Shown here in pieces: positions 28,448 through 41,129 of a stretch of DNA of 64,000 nucleotides (its first letter is position 1; every line of letters starts with the position of its first letter). Location of the stretch: positions 20,756,501 through 20,820,500 of the forward strand of contig NC_056538.1 in the NCBI RefSeq assembly GCF_910596095.1, in the 5' to 3' direction. The notes under the pieces are model-generated. The model did not search any database. It was not told where the DNA came from and was given only the letters and a program-made list of their open reading frames with translations. Origin of the DNA: Thunnus maccoyii. Taxonomy: Eukaryota > Chordata > Actinopteri > Scombriformes > Scombridae. A program made the position numbers and the translations under genes.

Positions 28448-29110
28448 ATGGGCCGAGCGGGAGCTCGCGGCCTGACTAATACTTTAAGAAATAATAATCA
28501 TAGCATACGATCATTGTTTCAAAAAGATATTACTAGTACCCCTTGTGTTGTATCTTACTGGTCTAGATTTGTCAATAACCTGAATTGGAAATATGTCTGG
28601 AATCTTACACATAAATATCTTCTTATTAATAAGATAAGGGAAGTTTCTTTTAAAATCATACATAGATATTATCCTGCAAGTCATTATCTTCTTAAGTTTA
28701 AAAAATACATCTGTGTTAACTGTTCATTTTGTGTAATGCATCCAGAAACAATGCAACACCTGTTCTGGCAATATCCCTACACTGTCAAATTCTGGAGAGA
28801 TGTAACCCAATATATTGTTGATAATATTGACTCTGACTTTTCACTCTACTGGGTGTTGTTTGGTTTCTTCAATAACAATAATAATAATTAAAAAAAAGAA
28901 TTACATATAATCAATTTGATCAATATCTTGGCAAAATTTCATATTCATAAATCTAAATTTAGCAATTCTAAACCTTTAATGATAATATTTGAAAATGAAA
29001 CCAAACAATACATTAAAACTATATTTGACTGTAAAAATAAGAAAGCTGCTAAAACCGTTGGTTTATGTACTTTATTTAGTATCTTAATATCTTTATTTAG
29101 ACCCCCCCCC
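28448..29110 (+). mobile_element. L1-like LINE 3' fragment
   Basis: Encodes the end of a LINE ORF2: INKIREVSFKIIHRYYPASH, then CVNCSFC and HPETMQHLFWQYP, a zf-RVT-type segment. A frame change then leads to the C-terminal tail (about 28916-29116). 5'-truncated, not functional. Confidence 0.8.
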
Positions 29111-29868
29111 CTTTAAAAAATGATCACATTGCAAATGCAAGCTTGCCATCGTCTTCCACTTCATCCAGGCGATCAAGCTCAAGATCACAGGGTTGGCATT
29201 CCTCTTCCTCATCACCACAGACTACCCTTGGTGGAACAACTTTCTTTCTGTGTCACTATGCAGTGCTGTGTATTTGTTTACACATCTGGTCGGTGAAGCT
29301 GTTGCTTAGTGATACTGGAACAAAGTAGTTCCACCAGTTAGCAAACTAGAGGACTGGAAAAGAGCTTGATAATGAATCCCAAACAAAGTGTGGTGTTGTG
29401 CATCCTTCAAAATATTTTTTCACTTTGGGTTGTTGCTCCAAGTCGTTATTGTTTGCAAATCTATATTTACTTCATTTTGGAAAAGAACACTGCCACTTGT
29501 TCTTGCCATAGGGAAGGTGATGATGGGTCAGACTTGGAGGATCTATGAAACTTGCACCTACCTGCAATGGTAATTTGCATTAGAGAAATTATTTGTCTAA
29601 AAATCAGTACTAAATTTAGCTTAAGTCTTTACTCCGATTTTTGTAGACCCCTTGCAAATTCAGGGGCCCAACTCAGAAAAGCAGACCAGACCACCTTCCC
29701 ATGGAGGTCTGTCTCACCAAACAAAACAAAGCAGAAGATCAAGATCACTTGTTGGTCATCAATCTATGCAAGGGGCCAGCTTCAGACAACAAACTCCATT
29801 AACACATGGAAAACGCTCCCCGTACCTAATGCCAGAAGTAAGTAAGTATATAATATATAAAAATTATA

Positions 29869-30480
29869 TACAGTACTGTGCAAAAGTTTTAGGCACTAAA
29901 AGTAAAGTGAGAATGTTTACAAAAATATTGCTATAAATTGTTTTAATTTATCAATTAACTTCTTACAAAGTTGAGTAAACAGCAGAAACCTAAATGAAAT
30001 CAATATTTGCTGTGAGCAGCTTTGCTTTTAAAACAGCAGCAGTTCTCCACGGTATACTTTAACACAGACTTTCATGGTAACTTGCAGGTAGGTTGTTGTA
30101 ACCATCCTGGAGAAAGAATGTTCTTCTGTGGATTTATTATTTAGGCCATCTCAGGTGCTTCTTCATGTAATCCCTCATCATTCTTCTTGTTGCTGAAAAT
30201 AGTTCTTTATGACTAGCAAAGGTTTATCCTTTGGACCTGGTCTTCAGCTGTTAGTATACCAACTTGACTGCACCTCTGCCATTACCAAGGTGTTATGAAT
30301 AGTCCTGTCATATCATTGAGCTGCTTGCAGAGGCTTTTAAGACAATGCAGCAGACGCCAACCTCCTAGTGTTCACCAGTGTGCACAGGATGTGCTTGACA
30401 CTAATGTAAGGACACCCTCTAGCTGTGATTGTTTGATTTGAAACAAATGATTATTGCCAATTAAATCAGGAGCAGACAAA
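29869..30480. mobile_element. Tc1-like element remnant 1
   Basis: Starts TACAGTACTGTGCAAAAGTT then ttaggcac. Similar to the copy at 48579-49065 ('aaaacagcagcagttctcc', 'ttcttgttgctgaa'). Decayed; the right end is not clear. Confidence 0.6.
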
Positions 30481-30815
30481 GAGAATGACTTTGTTAATAT
30501 TATATTGAATACCCTTTGATACAAATTGATTTTTTTTTTTTTGTTATCCAAAAATGACAGCTCTGTGGGATCAAACTAAATATCTGTCCCAGGATCATAC
30601 AAATTAATAAGTGCTTTTTATTCGGCCACATTTATGTTAGCAGCTACATGATCCCATAGGTATCCAAGAATTGAGTTAAGCTAAAGGGATTTGCATTTTT
30701 ATGAGCTTTGTGCAAGTTAAGTCCAGTAGTCTGAGACTAAACCCTCTGATATGGATTAAAGAACAATAACATCTATATTATAGTACATGATTCTAGTTGC
30801 CTGTAGGTTGGGCCA

Positions 30816-30838
30816 AAGGGTTAGGGTTAGGGTTAGGG
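30816..30838 (+). repeat. Interstitial telomere-type repeat
   Basis: Three and a half units of GGGTTA followed by three GGGGCTT-like units. Lies about 80 bp before the DUF4806 exon acceptor at 30917. Confidence 0.85.
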
Positions 30839-31204
30839 CTTGGGGCTTGGGGCTTGTTATGTTAGTGGTAAGATATGCCTTGATAATATTTCAAATTATG
30901 ATAATCATTTGTTTCAGTGCATTAGAATTTCAGAGAAAAGTCATGGAAATACTCGTGAAAATCTGTGAGGATGTCCGCGCCATGAAGAAACATCCTGGGA
31001 ATGCTGAAAGGTACGAAGACTCAAAGATTCCTGCACAGGGTTCAACAGTTGAGGCACTAAACCTCCTTGACAAATCCCTTGACTCCCTGGATGAAAAGCA
31101 GACACTGGTGAGATCATACCTGTAGTAGGAATGTGAATCTCCATCACTGGGGCTGATGCGATACGCATCTTAATGCATTGCCAACAATTCATACATTAAA
31201 GATA

Positions 31205-31365
31205 CATATGAAGCAACTACCAATGTGATACGATATGATTCACCCCTATTGTGATGCAGTGCAATTTGACATGATTTGATTCAACACAATGTGATTCAAC
31301 ATGATATGATTCGATTCAATGCAATAGAATGATGCTATGCAATTCAATATGGTACAGTTTGATTT
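31205..31365 (+). repeat. Degenerate GATTC/CAAT minisatellite
   Basis: About 160 bp made of drifting units such as 'gatatgattc', 'gatttgattcaac', 'atgtgattcaacatgatatg', 'tgcaattcaatatgg'. In an intron of the DUF4806 pseudogene. Confidence 0.7.
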
Positions 31366-33589
31366 TATTTCAAGCATACGGAAAATTATAAATCAACTAA
31401 AAATTTCCATTTTTACTTTACCTATTTGTTTCTCTAGTAGTGCAACTCAGTAAGCATCTTATTTATGCTGTTTCTTTTACAAGTCCTTTGTAGTGTAGTG
31501 TTTTCTGTCTTCAGTTTACATGCATATGCTGCATGAACCAATAGAGCATGAGTTTAACCCAGAACGTTTTGGCATCACACTACTTAGCTGTAGCATGCTA
31601 GCGCACTTGAGAAATCAATATTAATATCAAATGTCTAAATAATAAAAGCATAGGGTCCCTACTAATAATTATATCTAAATAAATCTGATTTTACCGATGC
31701 AGATGTTAGAAAGGATTCATCGCAAGTCATCCAAAATTGTATCCAGAACACACCTTTTTTAATTGTGGCACTTGCATTGTGAATGCTTATGCCAGTGCAC
31801 CGATGTGAATCTCTCCATCCCTAACCTGTAGTCATAGCAACATAATGCAATTTTTCTCTAATGTGCAGTATTTCAATCCCAGTGTGACTTGCAACAGTCA
31901 TGGGTATATACTGAACACTTTTTTTTTTTTTTTTGGTTAAACAGAAATATTGTTCGTCTAATTTCAGATTAATGGCTTGTCCAAGGTGGGAGGAGTCCAC
32001 TTGAAGGACAACGTGAAGAGAATGATCAAAAAGTAAGTTTTTTGTTTTTTTTTTATCTCAGTGTCAATCAATAGAATGGGAATTGAGTAGAATTGACATT
32101 GTATAGCGGACTCAGTGGTTGCCACTGGGCCCACTGGCAGCCTTCTTCTGGGAACTGATGGAGTACCTTCATTGACATTTCCACTGTGACAAAACAGGCA
32201 TCTTGCTTGGGATCTTCATCAGCTTATGTCATAAAACTATTATTGCCTTTTTTTTTATTAATTAGACTTTAAAGTATAGTTTGGGTTTTTTAGACATGGG
32301 GTTGTATGAGTAACTTCTGGATAGATGTTATCTGGTGTAGATCACAGACAGCGAGCGCTCTGTTTAGAGAGCAGCAGTCCCTGGCAGTGGAGCCAAGCAG
32401 CAGCACAAGCGACACGCTGTTCATAATACAAGTAAATGATTGTGACATATAAATCCTTTCCCTTTCGTATCCACAGGTTGAATACAAATTAGGTCATGGC
32501 GAATTTCAACATGAAGGGGGGAGGGGGCAAGCTTGCCTTCCCAAAGCTCTGTCTCTTCACTGTTGTCACAGGTAAAAAACATATATCCTCAGTGTTGATA
32601 GTGTCACCAGTAACCATGTAGCACAGTGAACAACCTGTGAGCAACCTGGCCGCTACCTGCAAGAAATGTCAGATTTTCAGTGCACTGTTTTTCATTGTTT
32701 TTTAGTGTAAAAATGCTGGATGGATGTCTTTTACATTCTTTTATGTCTTTAAAACAGAGAGCTGCTGGCATTCACATTTTGACAAGTTTACATTATTAAT
32801 TTCTAGTTGATATTGTGGGTGTAAGTGATGTGCTATTGTGTGTAGCTTTGTATTTTGTATAATGTGTTCTGTGTTTTTAATTATAAGGGACTGCAGATGA
32901 AAATTGGCTTGAAGCTAAATCTGGTACAGTGCATCATTTATATTAAAAACAGTACACTGTCCCGATGAATAGATACAATTGACATTTTTCTGCCAGAATG
33001 TAGCCAGCTGCTAACTGTTTGTGAACAGCATTCAAAGTTGAAATCTCTTAAACTTTTGAGGAGTCACAGCATGTACATGCAAGAATGTGTTAAATGTACA
33101 TGTCTGCAACTTAATGTTTTTACTGTTTAGCAGCCTATCTTATCCTATATTCCCTGTAGATTTACAGTTTCAAATATTTCTTGCAGAGAGTGTCCAGAGG
33201 ACGACAGAGGAAACGGAGGCAAACATTGCAGCAGTTGTTGTCTTCTGCTTGAGGTATGCCCCAGACAGAGTTGGCGGAGGTGGCAGAAAAAAATTTAACT
33301 GTAAAAATGTGTTATCTGGTTTCATAACTGAGGTTTGAGTTCCTGCCAGTTTTGTTAAATTTGTGAATTTAATTTGTTTTCTTTCATTTTAAAAAGTCTG
33401 TGAATTCATCATTCAGGGTTTGTGAACCCACTTCTTTAAAAAAAAAAAAAGGAAGCAGGGTCTTCAAAAATGCTCCAATAAAAGGTTATTTTGATAAAAA
33501 TAAAGCCACCAAAAATTTCACTTTCATTGAGATTTTAAAGTTTAATTTTTATTATTTAATTAAAATTAATACTTTTGGGTCTGTCTGAC

Positions 33590-33920
33590 ATTGGATCTTG
33601 ATATCTGTCCAACCCTGATATGACATCCATGTTTCTCAGTATGTTGATTTTTCATTTACAACAAAAATGTGGCTCTGTTAAAAGTTTGATGTCATGCCAC
33701 CAACAACATCCATACTAACCAAATTTCAACATCTTTCTTTTAACGGGTAATGTTGGGTTTTTATAGATATTCAACCAAAATTCAATGTCTGTCCAACAGT
33801 AGAGGTTGATGTCAAACCAAGGTTGGGTTTTGACGTCAACCTGATTTTCATTTTCATCTAAAATTCAACATCTGTCCAATGTCTCTGTGACGTTTAATTG
33901 ATGTCCTGTGCCAGCTGGGA
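33590..33920 (+). repeat. Dispersed repeat with 'caacatctgtccaa' units
   Basis: Repeated phrases 'ttcaacatctgtccaatgtc', 'ttcaatgtctgtccaac', 'aaccaaggttgggttttga'. Non-coding, class unknown. Confidence 0.5.
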
Positions 33921-34382
33921 GGAGACAGAACACACAAAGATTTGCATCAGTTCATCTCAGCGAACAACAAGTAAACCTAATCTTTTATAGTTGAAGAAGG
34001 AACAAAGAAATTATCTGTGATTGGTCAAATCATACAAACTTATGGATTACAGCCAATGGCAAACAGCCACAAGATACATTTACATTCACATGTATGTTAA
34101 CTAGGAGCCACATCACCTATAGACACAAATCAAGGAAGAGCCTCAATCCATGTATGGCCTTCAACCCCTCAACATTGCCTGTTTACTCTAAGACACAGAA
34201 TAGTACCTTATTTGGGCCTAAGCCAGGATGTGAGGAGAGGAGTGTGGGCCTCCTAAGGCACATTCCTTCTCTCAAGAACATGCACACATTAGCAAAGGAG
34301 AAAAGTAATGATCATCCTAACACATCTCTGCACATCAAAATGATAAGACAATCCTTTGGTCTTTCTTTACTTTTACACTTAC
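33921..34382. other. No gene recognised
   Basis: One 98-codon open frame (34094-34390, plus) without recognisable domain; it runs into caspase fragment sequence, so I consider it chance. Confidence 0.5.
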
Positions 34383-34759
34383 TTTTCTGAAAAGTTGATC
34401 TATATCATCCTCATGGGAGCGGTGATTGAACACCTCAAGAATGTACTGGATAAGAAAAGCCCCCTCTTATGTTTCTCTGTATGAGACAGTATCTGCAGGA
34501 GTACATAAACAGAAAATACATTTAGTTTTTGTTACTATTCTTGTCTGGTATCAGTGCAGATAATTAATGTTTATCTTCCTGAGCTTTAGGATCACAAGGG
34601 CCTCGTCACCAAGACATTAGCAGACTTATACAAGGCTGTATTATTATACAGAAAATAAAGCTAGAAATTATGTTGATGTTAGGTGTATTTGTGAGAATAG
34701 ATGGGAATCACCTCCTCTGCAGGCCTGGATGATGATGATCTTGGGTTTGTTCATCAGCG
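34383..34759 (-). pseudogene. Caspase fragment: p10 exon and end of p20 exon
   Basis: 34383-34492 is a 110-bp copy of the p10 exon of the caspases with both splice sites kept, but it meets a stop after DTVSYRET. 34712-34759 is the last part of the exon carrying the active-site Cys codon, cut off on its 5' side. The exon normally between them is missing. Intron sequence ('cagacttatacaaggct') follows that of copy 2. Not functional. Confidence 0.85.
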
Positions 34760-34789
34760 TGTAATTGTTTCACTTTTAAAACATGCTTT

Positions 34790-34955
34790 TCTCTACTGCT
34801 CTAATAGTAATGCACCTTAAAGGAGCTTATCTGCTATGTGTGTTTTGTGTGTGTCATAATTTACATACCCTCTTGTCACGTGCATGCTTTGTGATCTGTT
34901 GTAGAGCTTTGCGTGTTTTTCTAAGAACACAAAGCTGCAGATAAGTGGTGGTGAT
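34790..34955 (+). repeat. Duplicate of sequence found in the stx1a 3' region
   Basis: 'gtgcatgctttgtgatctg', 'gagctttgcgtgtttttcta' and 'aagctgcagataa' correspond in order to 'gtgcatgttctgcagtctg', 'gagctttgcatgtttttcta' and 'aagcggcagataa' at 14465-14529. It directly abuts the caspase fragment. Confidence 0.7.
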
Positions 34956-35129
34956 AACTGATGATGAAAGAATAAAAAGCAGCGCTAAGAAGAAAATAGA
35001 TTGTTAACAGAAATAAAGCTGTTACAAAGTTCATTTTCAAATGAATGTACGCTAAAAATGAAATATGATAACATTATAAGGAACAAAATTGAATATAAAT
35101 TAAAGAGAGCATAGTTAAATTATTGCAAA

Positions 35130-37080
35130 TGCGGGGAGAAGGCAGGAAAGGTGCTAGCTTCAAGACTTAAAAAGCAGATGACTAAAAATACCATATCTTG
35201 TATTAGATTACCAAATAACTCAACTACCACTGATCCAGATCAAATAAATAAAACCTTTACTAACGTTTATGAAAATCTCTACAAGTCACACAGTGATGAT
35301 GAACCCGATTCAACGCAGTAATTCTTAAATAATATTTATCTTCCCTGATTATTAGAGGAAGAAAAAATGCATTGGAACAGCCAATAACCATATTTGAAAT
35401 AAATAAAGCCATTAACTCACTCATTTTCTGAAAATAAATCTCCAGGGCCTGATGGTTATAATCCAGAGTTCTTCCAACACTTTAGTGAGGATCTATCCCC
35501 TCTATTTTTGCAGGCTTATCAAGCATCATTTGTGAATGGAAGTTTTCCACCCATGTTTAATTATTCCCACATAACTTTAAGTCATAAAAAAGATAAAGAC
35601 CCTTTAATCTGTAACAACTGTAATCCAGTATCATTAGCAAATTTAGATAAAATCCTGGCCAAAATTCTTGGAGCAAGATTAGTTCATGTAATCAGAATGA
35701 TGATACATACTGACCAAACTGGATTCATGAAAAATTAACATTCATCTGATAATTTAAGGAAACTATTCAGTCATTCAATGCGCAAAAAAGGCTCCCTCAT
35801 CCAGTAGCACTGTGTACTTTAGATGCTGAAAAGGCCTTTGATTGAATTGAATGGTCCTTTATGTTTAGTACCCTGCAGAAATATGGGTTTGGTAACAATT
35901 TTATGCAGTGGATTAGGATGATCTACTCAAAGCCCACAGCTTCAATAGGAACTAACAATGTAATTTCAGAAAATTTCATTTTACATCAAGGAACAAAACA
36001 AGGATGTCCAGCTTCAGGACTTTTATTTAATCTAATCATTGAACCGTTAGCTGAGAAAATAAGATCTGAAAAGAATATTAAAGGCATAAAAATTGGAAGT
36101 CAAATATATCAAACATCACTGTATTGTGATGACCTCATTCTCTACCTAACAGATGTGGACTCCTAACTTTGTATATCAATCAGATTAATTGAATATGGCT
36201 CACTCCCAGGATACAAAGTAAACTGTATATTAATAAAGAAATAACATATTTAGGATTAAGAATTACAACAAATAGCTATCAAACACAAGATATAAATCTC
36301 ACACAAACATTTAATAAAACAAAATCAAATATAGATCGATGGTCAAATCTTCCCATATCTCTGTGGGGTTGAGTGAACATAATAAAGGTGAACATTCTTC
36401 CTAATGTCAATTACACTCTGAGGATGTTAGCTGTCACAATACAAAAAACCTGGTTTGAACATTTGCATAAAACAATCTCAACCTTTATTTGGCAAGATGT
36501 TCATACTTAAGGATGTCTATAGATCATACAGAAAAGGTGGAATACAGCAACCCAACTTCTTTCACTTTTACATATCCTTTGATTGTCAGTAAGTTAGTGA
36601 CTTTGATCCTTCTGTAAGCAAAGATTGGAAATACATAGAAGAAAATATGTTTCGAAGCTTAAACATTGACACAAAATGTCCATAATTTATGAAAATATTT
36701 CCAAAGGAAGTAATGCAAAGCCCAATCAAAGCGCCATTTAACATCCTGAAATCACATACAAAGATCATTGAATAAAACACAGATACTTCAATAACTCAAC
36801 CGTGGCAAGATCAAATATAACAGTAAACAAAAAGGTTATAAGATGGAATAAATGGAAAGATATTGGAATAACTAAACTTTATCACATATTTTCTAACAAC
36901 TGTTTTAAAACTTTTAATGAATTATTCAAGGAACCTAGTATCCCAAAAACGGAATACTTAAATCACATCACTCTATGGCATACTATTAAAAAGAATATTC
37001 CCACAGACAAATTGAACACTGACACACTCAAATTTGAAAATATACTTTTTAACCACAGCTTGTCCAATATTAAATGAAAG
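35130..37080 (+). pseudogene. L1-clade LINE reverse transcriptase remnant
   Basis: Broken ORF2. 'SPGPDGYNPEFF' and then a readable frame 35508-35738 (CNPVSLANLDKILAKILGAR). A second frame 35861-36166 holds the palm (HQGTKQGCPASGLLFNLII and SLYCDDLILYL). The catalytic box reads YCDD instead of the usual (F/Y)ADD. A later frame at 36802-37077 belongs to the C-terminal part. Several stops and frame changes; inactive. Confidence 0.85.
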
Positions 37081-37304
37081 TGCCAATGATCAATTCTTCA
37101 AAAGAAAGTCAACTTGAATAAACAACCTGTTGAATCAAGGAATACAAACTGATAAAACTCTGCAATTCAGATATATAAAAATATAGAATGCATAGTTTAT
37201 CTATTCACAAAGTAGCACCTCAGAAAGCATTGCAAGAATAACTGAATGAATAAATGAATTTGAATGAATGAAACATGGTTACAAAGTCTGTGTTGGATCC
37301 TGTC

Positions 37305-40300
37305 TCAGAGGCCTGGAAAGAGGTAGAAGCGCTTTGGGAGAGTGCATCTGTCTTTGGTAGGCATCTGCTTTTTGGTCGCAGAGGGGAAGTCCTCTTCAAA
37401 GCGTTGCATGACCTGTGAGGTTGAAACAAACAGTGTATGACATTAAACAAGGCAAATAAAACAAGAACATCATTACTGCTTGCTCTTTGGTCTTGTTGCC
37501 TCACAGCTGATATTACTTTCCGCTAGATAGATCGTATCCTATTATATACAAAAATTTTACACCCAGAAGAGAGTTTACACTTGCAAAACTTACTTTTCTG
37601 AAAAGTTCCTCAATGTCCTCCTTATGCGCAAAGGTGTTCAGTACCTCAAAAATAAACTTGATGAGAAAAGATCCATGGTCTCTATTTCTATATGAGACAG
37701 TATCTGCAGGAAAAACATACAGACAGTTTTTATTACATAAGGTAACTACTCTTAGCTGTTATCAATGCTGATTATTGATGTTTATGTTCCTGAGCTTTAA
37801 AATAAGATCTGATAACATTTCAGACAGACTCACCAGGGGTGCAAGAAAGAAAACGTATGAAGTCTTTTTCTTTGTGTGCATGTCGCAAAGCATCCTCCTC
37901 GATGTCTTCTACACCAGCAGACAGGGATAGATCTGGCTGTTGCACATCATCACAAACCACAGCTGCTTCTGCACTATCACTTACAAGCACAGCTCCATCT
38001 TTTCCTGCAATACATGTGACATACTTTAAATACAGATCACAAGGGCCTTGTCACTTAAAGCAACAACCAAGACATTAGCAGACTTATACAAAGCTATATT
38101 ATTATACAAAAAATAAAGCTATTAAATGTAGGTCCTAAAAAAAAACATGTTGATGTTTGGTGTATCTGTGAGAACAGATGAGAATCACCTCCTCTGCAGG
38201 CCTGGATGATGATGATCTTGGGTTTGTTCAGCAGCGCTGGACATTTCTGTGTGTCCAAGTATTTGCAAATGTTATCAATGGGGAATTCGTCTGGTTCCTC
38301 GTCTTTATGGTTGACACCGAGGACAGCTCCCAGTTTCCCGTGAGACATGATAATCACAAACACGCTGTCTGTCTCTTTGAGTTTTGGATGTTTGGAGAAC
38401 TTAATTACAGCATCATCAATCTCCTGCGAGAACACATAAAAATCAGATGCCAGTTACTGTATCGCTCAATCAACCAGACAAAATAATACTTTTAATTTAC
38501 ACTAACATGAGAAAATGTGTGTTTTTTTTTTAATCAAAAGTACCTTTCCAGTGAGGTTTGTGTGTTTCACCACCTCGTATCTCAGCGCTTTAAGTTGTTT
38601 CTCCATGTTCTGCTCGTCTTTCTCTGCTCCATTTCTATTTAACTTCTCATCAGTAAACTTTATGTTAGTGATTAGCAGGGCGACGCGACTCATAATGGAA
38701 TTTTTGGTCACAGGGTAAATCTGAAAAATGGAAATTTAAAGTCACACAAAGTGACACAAAAATGTATTATGATAATTTACAGGAAAAATGTAATGTACAT
38801 AGTAGACTTTAATTTTGAAAATTAAGTTCAAAGAAAACCATTTTATTTCTTGATAAATGATGCACAAGAAACCGACTTGGTTAATTTTGCATCAGAACTG
38901 CATTTTTCCATAATGTTTCCACTACTGGCAAATCACTGAAGGTAAATCTGTCAGTTAAGACCATGTGACATATTTGATAATGCTTTAATGAATGACTAAC
39001 ACTTTTATCATTCTGTTTTTCCCTCCAGAATGCTTCGGTTGTTGGGATGAGTGTCGGTGACCAGTCCTGCACCGTCTGGGGCTCTGCAGCTGTGAAGGGC
39101 AAAACACAACATCAATGTTCAAAATGAAGTTCTTCTACTTGTGTACTACACCTAGGAAATATGTCAGCTCACCTAGTTGAGCAGGTTGACCAGAAGACAG
39201 ACCCAGGGTTTTGTGAAGTGCACGATCTCTGTGTTGAAGCTGAGCAATCATCTTCCTGCTGGCTTCATCTCCTTTCTTCCTCACTAAGTCAATGAGGCAG
39301 CGTGCCTGGTCTGCTCTGGATGAGTTCTCCTCAAGTACTGAGTCTTTCTCCCCGTCATTCATGAAACTATCCTCTAAAAGGTCATCCAGGAGCTGCTTAA
39401 TAACTTCTTTGCTCACCTTCTCCACAAATTTACCCCTCACCTTGAGAAGCTCCTTGTCTAAGAGAAGGAATATAAAGCAAAAAAAAAAAAAAATTACACA
39501 TTTCAAATTTTTGTCTGAGGTGGTTTCAAAGAAGGTGCTAATACTGAATCAGATATAACATTAGAAATATAATATCATGCTAATTTTTTTTTTTTATTTA
39601 GGGATTGTGGTCAGGTGAAGCCATTTATTTTTACATAATTCTGTGTGCCCTTTTTAAATCACAATGATAACTGAAATCACCCAAATGGCTCTGATCAAAA
39701 GTTTACATACCCTTGAATGTTTGACCTGATAATACACACACAAACTGACACACACAGGTTTAAATAGCTTCCACACGTGTGACTTGTTTGATTGTAATTA
39801 GTGTCCTTGTATAAATAGTCAATGAGTTTTCTTGAGAGTTGAACTTTATAAATTAGGAAGAGGATATAAAAAGATATCCAAAGATATGAAAATGCCAATC
39901 AGTAGTGTTCAAGCTCTGATAAAGAAGTGAAAAATTAGGTGTTCTGCTGATACCAAGCCACGGTCAGTTAGACCAACAAAGATTTCAGCCACAAATGGCA
40001 GGAAAATTGTTCGAGTTGCAAAGAAAAACGCACATGCAACTTCAGTTGAAATACAGACTTCTGTAAAAAAAACGTGGTGAGGCTGTTTCGAGATGCACAA
40101 TAAGGACGTATTTGAACAAAAATGGGCTGCACGAGTTGCCAGAGTGATGAGTCCAAAATTTAACTTTATGGTCACAACCATAAACACTATGAATGGTACA
40201 CATCTTACAAAGTCTGCCAGGGTATGTAAACCTATTACCACAACTGTGTACATACTGTATACACAAATATGCATTAGACCTATATTGCACATAAGTGATA

Positions 40301-41129
40301 AATCGGTGAATTAGTGTATTGCACATAAGTGGTATGTGAATATATGTGGATATATGAGTGCTGCATTACTGAGCCCCTATATACTTTATGTATATATGTG
40401 TTTTCAAACACACTGTAATAAACTATGAGTACTTCCTTTTCGTATTGCGAGAAGGGGTTTGGCGGTGGTTTGTGCCCTTCCTCCTCACACAGTGTGGAAA
40501 AGAAGCGTCCAAAGAATTTCACATCATAAATCATTAGACTATAAGTGATATCTATTCATGTCCGCCCTTCTTTCATAAGAAATTCTTTAATAAAAACTTT
40601 ACAGGCTGACCTGCGCTCTTTGGACATTTCAGCTCCATAAACTCGTGTTTAATGTTTGCCACCTTTCTCTGAACAAACACTTGAAATGACAACCGTGAGG
40701 CGGATATGAATATAACAGATAACATATCACAGTTGTCATTTCAACAGATCTTTCTCTTATACACTGAGCTGTTCATCGAAATTTCGAAAAACAAAAAGGT
40801 AGCATCATATTATTTTTTTTCTTTTTGCAACCAAACAAAACGGGGCGGGCATAAACGATCAGCAAAGTGAAACTAATAGTCTAGGTGGCACATACAACAA
40901 AATTCAGGCTCATCAAGACTTTTCTTTGACAGACATTCGTTGTAAAACTGAGAAAGTTTAAGAAATATTATCTCCAACCCCTATCCTCCTCACCGCCTCC
41001 ATAACACACAGTAAACACACGATAAATACAGTTTATGCAGGTTTTTGTCTAATCGATTTCGCATTGCCGCCAACTTTCAAGTCATGTTACTTGCAAAGTG
41101 CATTTAGGCCGAGAACTCTTACCTGCCAT
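37305..41129 (-). CDS. casp1: Caspase-1-like inflammatory caspase with CARD, copy 2
   Basis: Same exon plan as copy 1, reading leftward: 41123-41129 (ATGGCAG), 39173-39457, 39001-39089, 38544-38720, 38189-38423, 37834-38004, 37594-37703, 37305-37412. Total 1182 bp, 393 aa, no internal stop, all GT/AG. CARD at residues 3-92 (EENSSRADQARCLIDLVRKK). The CARD-p20 linker exon is 12 bp longer than in copy 1 and reads quite differently (DWSPTLIPTTEAFWREK). Catalytic His214 (SHGKLG) and Cys262 (QACRG) are kept. In the p10 loop VSYRNRDHGSF, Arg is kept and the Trp of caspase-1 is Tyr. It ends MPTKDRCTLPKRFYLFPGL, the usual caspase-1 tail, so copy 2 is the more typical at its end. A Tc1-like remnant sits in intron 1. 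Presumed role as for copy 1. Confidence 0.9.
39690..40245 (+). mobile_element. Internally deleted Tc1-like element in caspase copy 2 intron 1
   Basis: Left end 'gatcaaaagtttacatacc' and right end 'agggtatgtaaac' are inverted. Inside, transposase-like text ('accaagccacggtcagttag', 'aatttcagccacaaatgg') survives without an open frame. Absent from the equivalent intron of copy 1. Confidence 0.7.

Larger units (their letters stand above)
27190..33338 (+). pseudogene. DUF4806-family gene, disrupted
   Basis: Exons that together resemble fish DUF4806 proteins of unknown function: about 27190-27263 (KPSDGWREFPLLKVKMRS), about 27618-27728 (Lys/Arg-rich, EVKRRRKTKTSEECLA), possibly 29144-29235 (Ser-rich), 29647-29837 (Ser/Pro-rich, ends GKRSPYLMPE), 30918-31107 (EFQRKVMEILVKICEDVRAM), 31968-32032 (INGLSKVGGVHLKDNVKRMI), 32478-32571 (NMKGGGGKLAF), 33187-33338 (ESVQRTTEETEANIAAVVV). 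Splice sites are good and phases agree for the last four exons. In-frame TAG at 32491-32493 falls where relatives have a Glu codon, cutting the conserved domain. An L1-like insertion (28448-29110) and a Tc1-like element lie in introns. No start codon found. Family identity is recalled, not searched. Confidence 0.72.

Noticed and set aside
34094-34390. 98-codon plus-strand open frame
   Set aside because: It overlaps antisense caspase fragment sequence at its end and shows no family resemblance.
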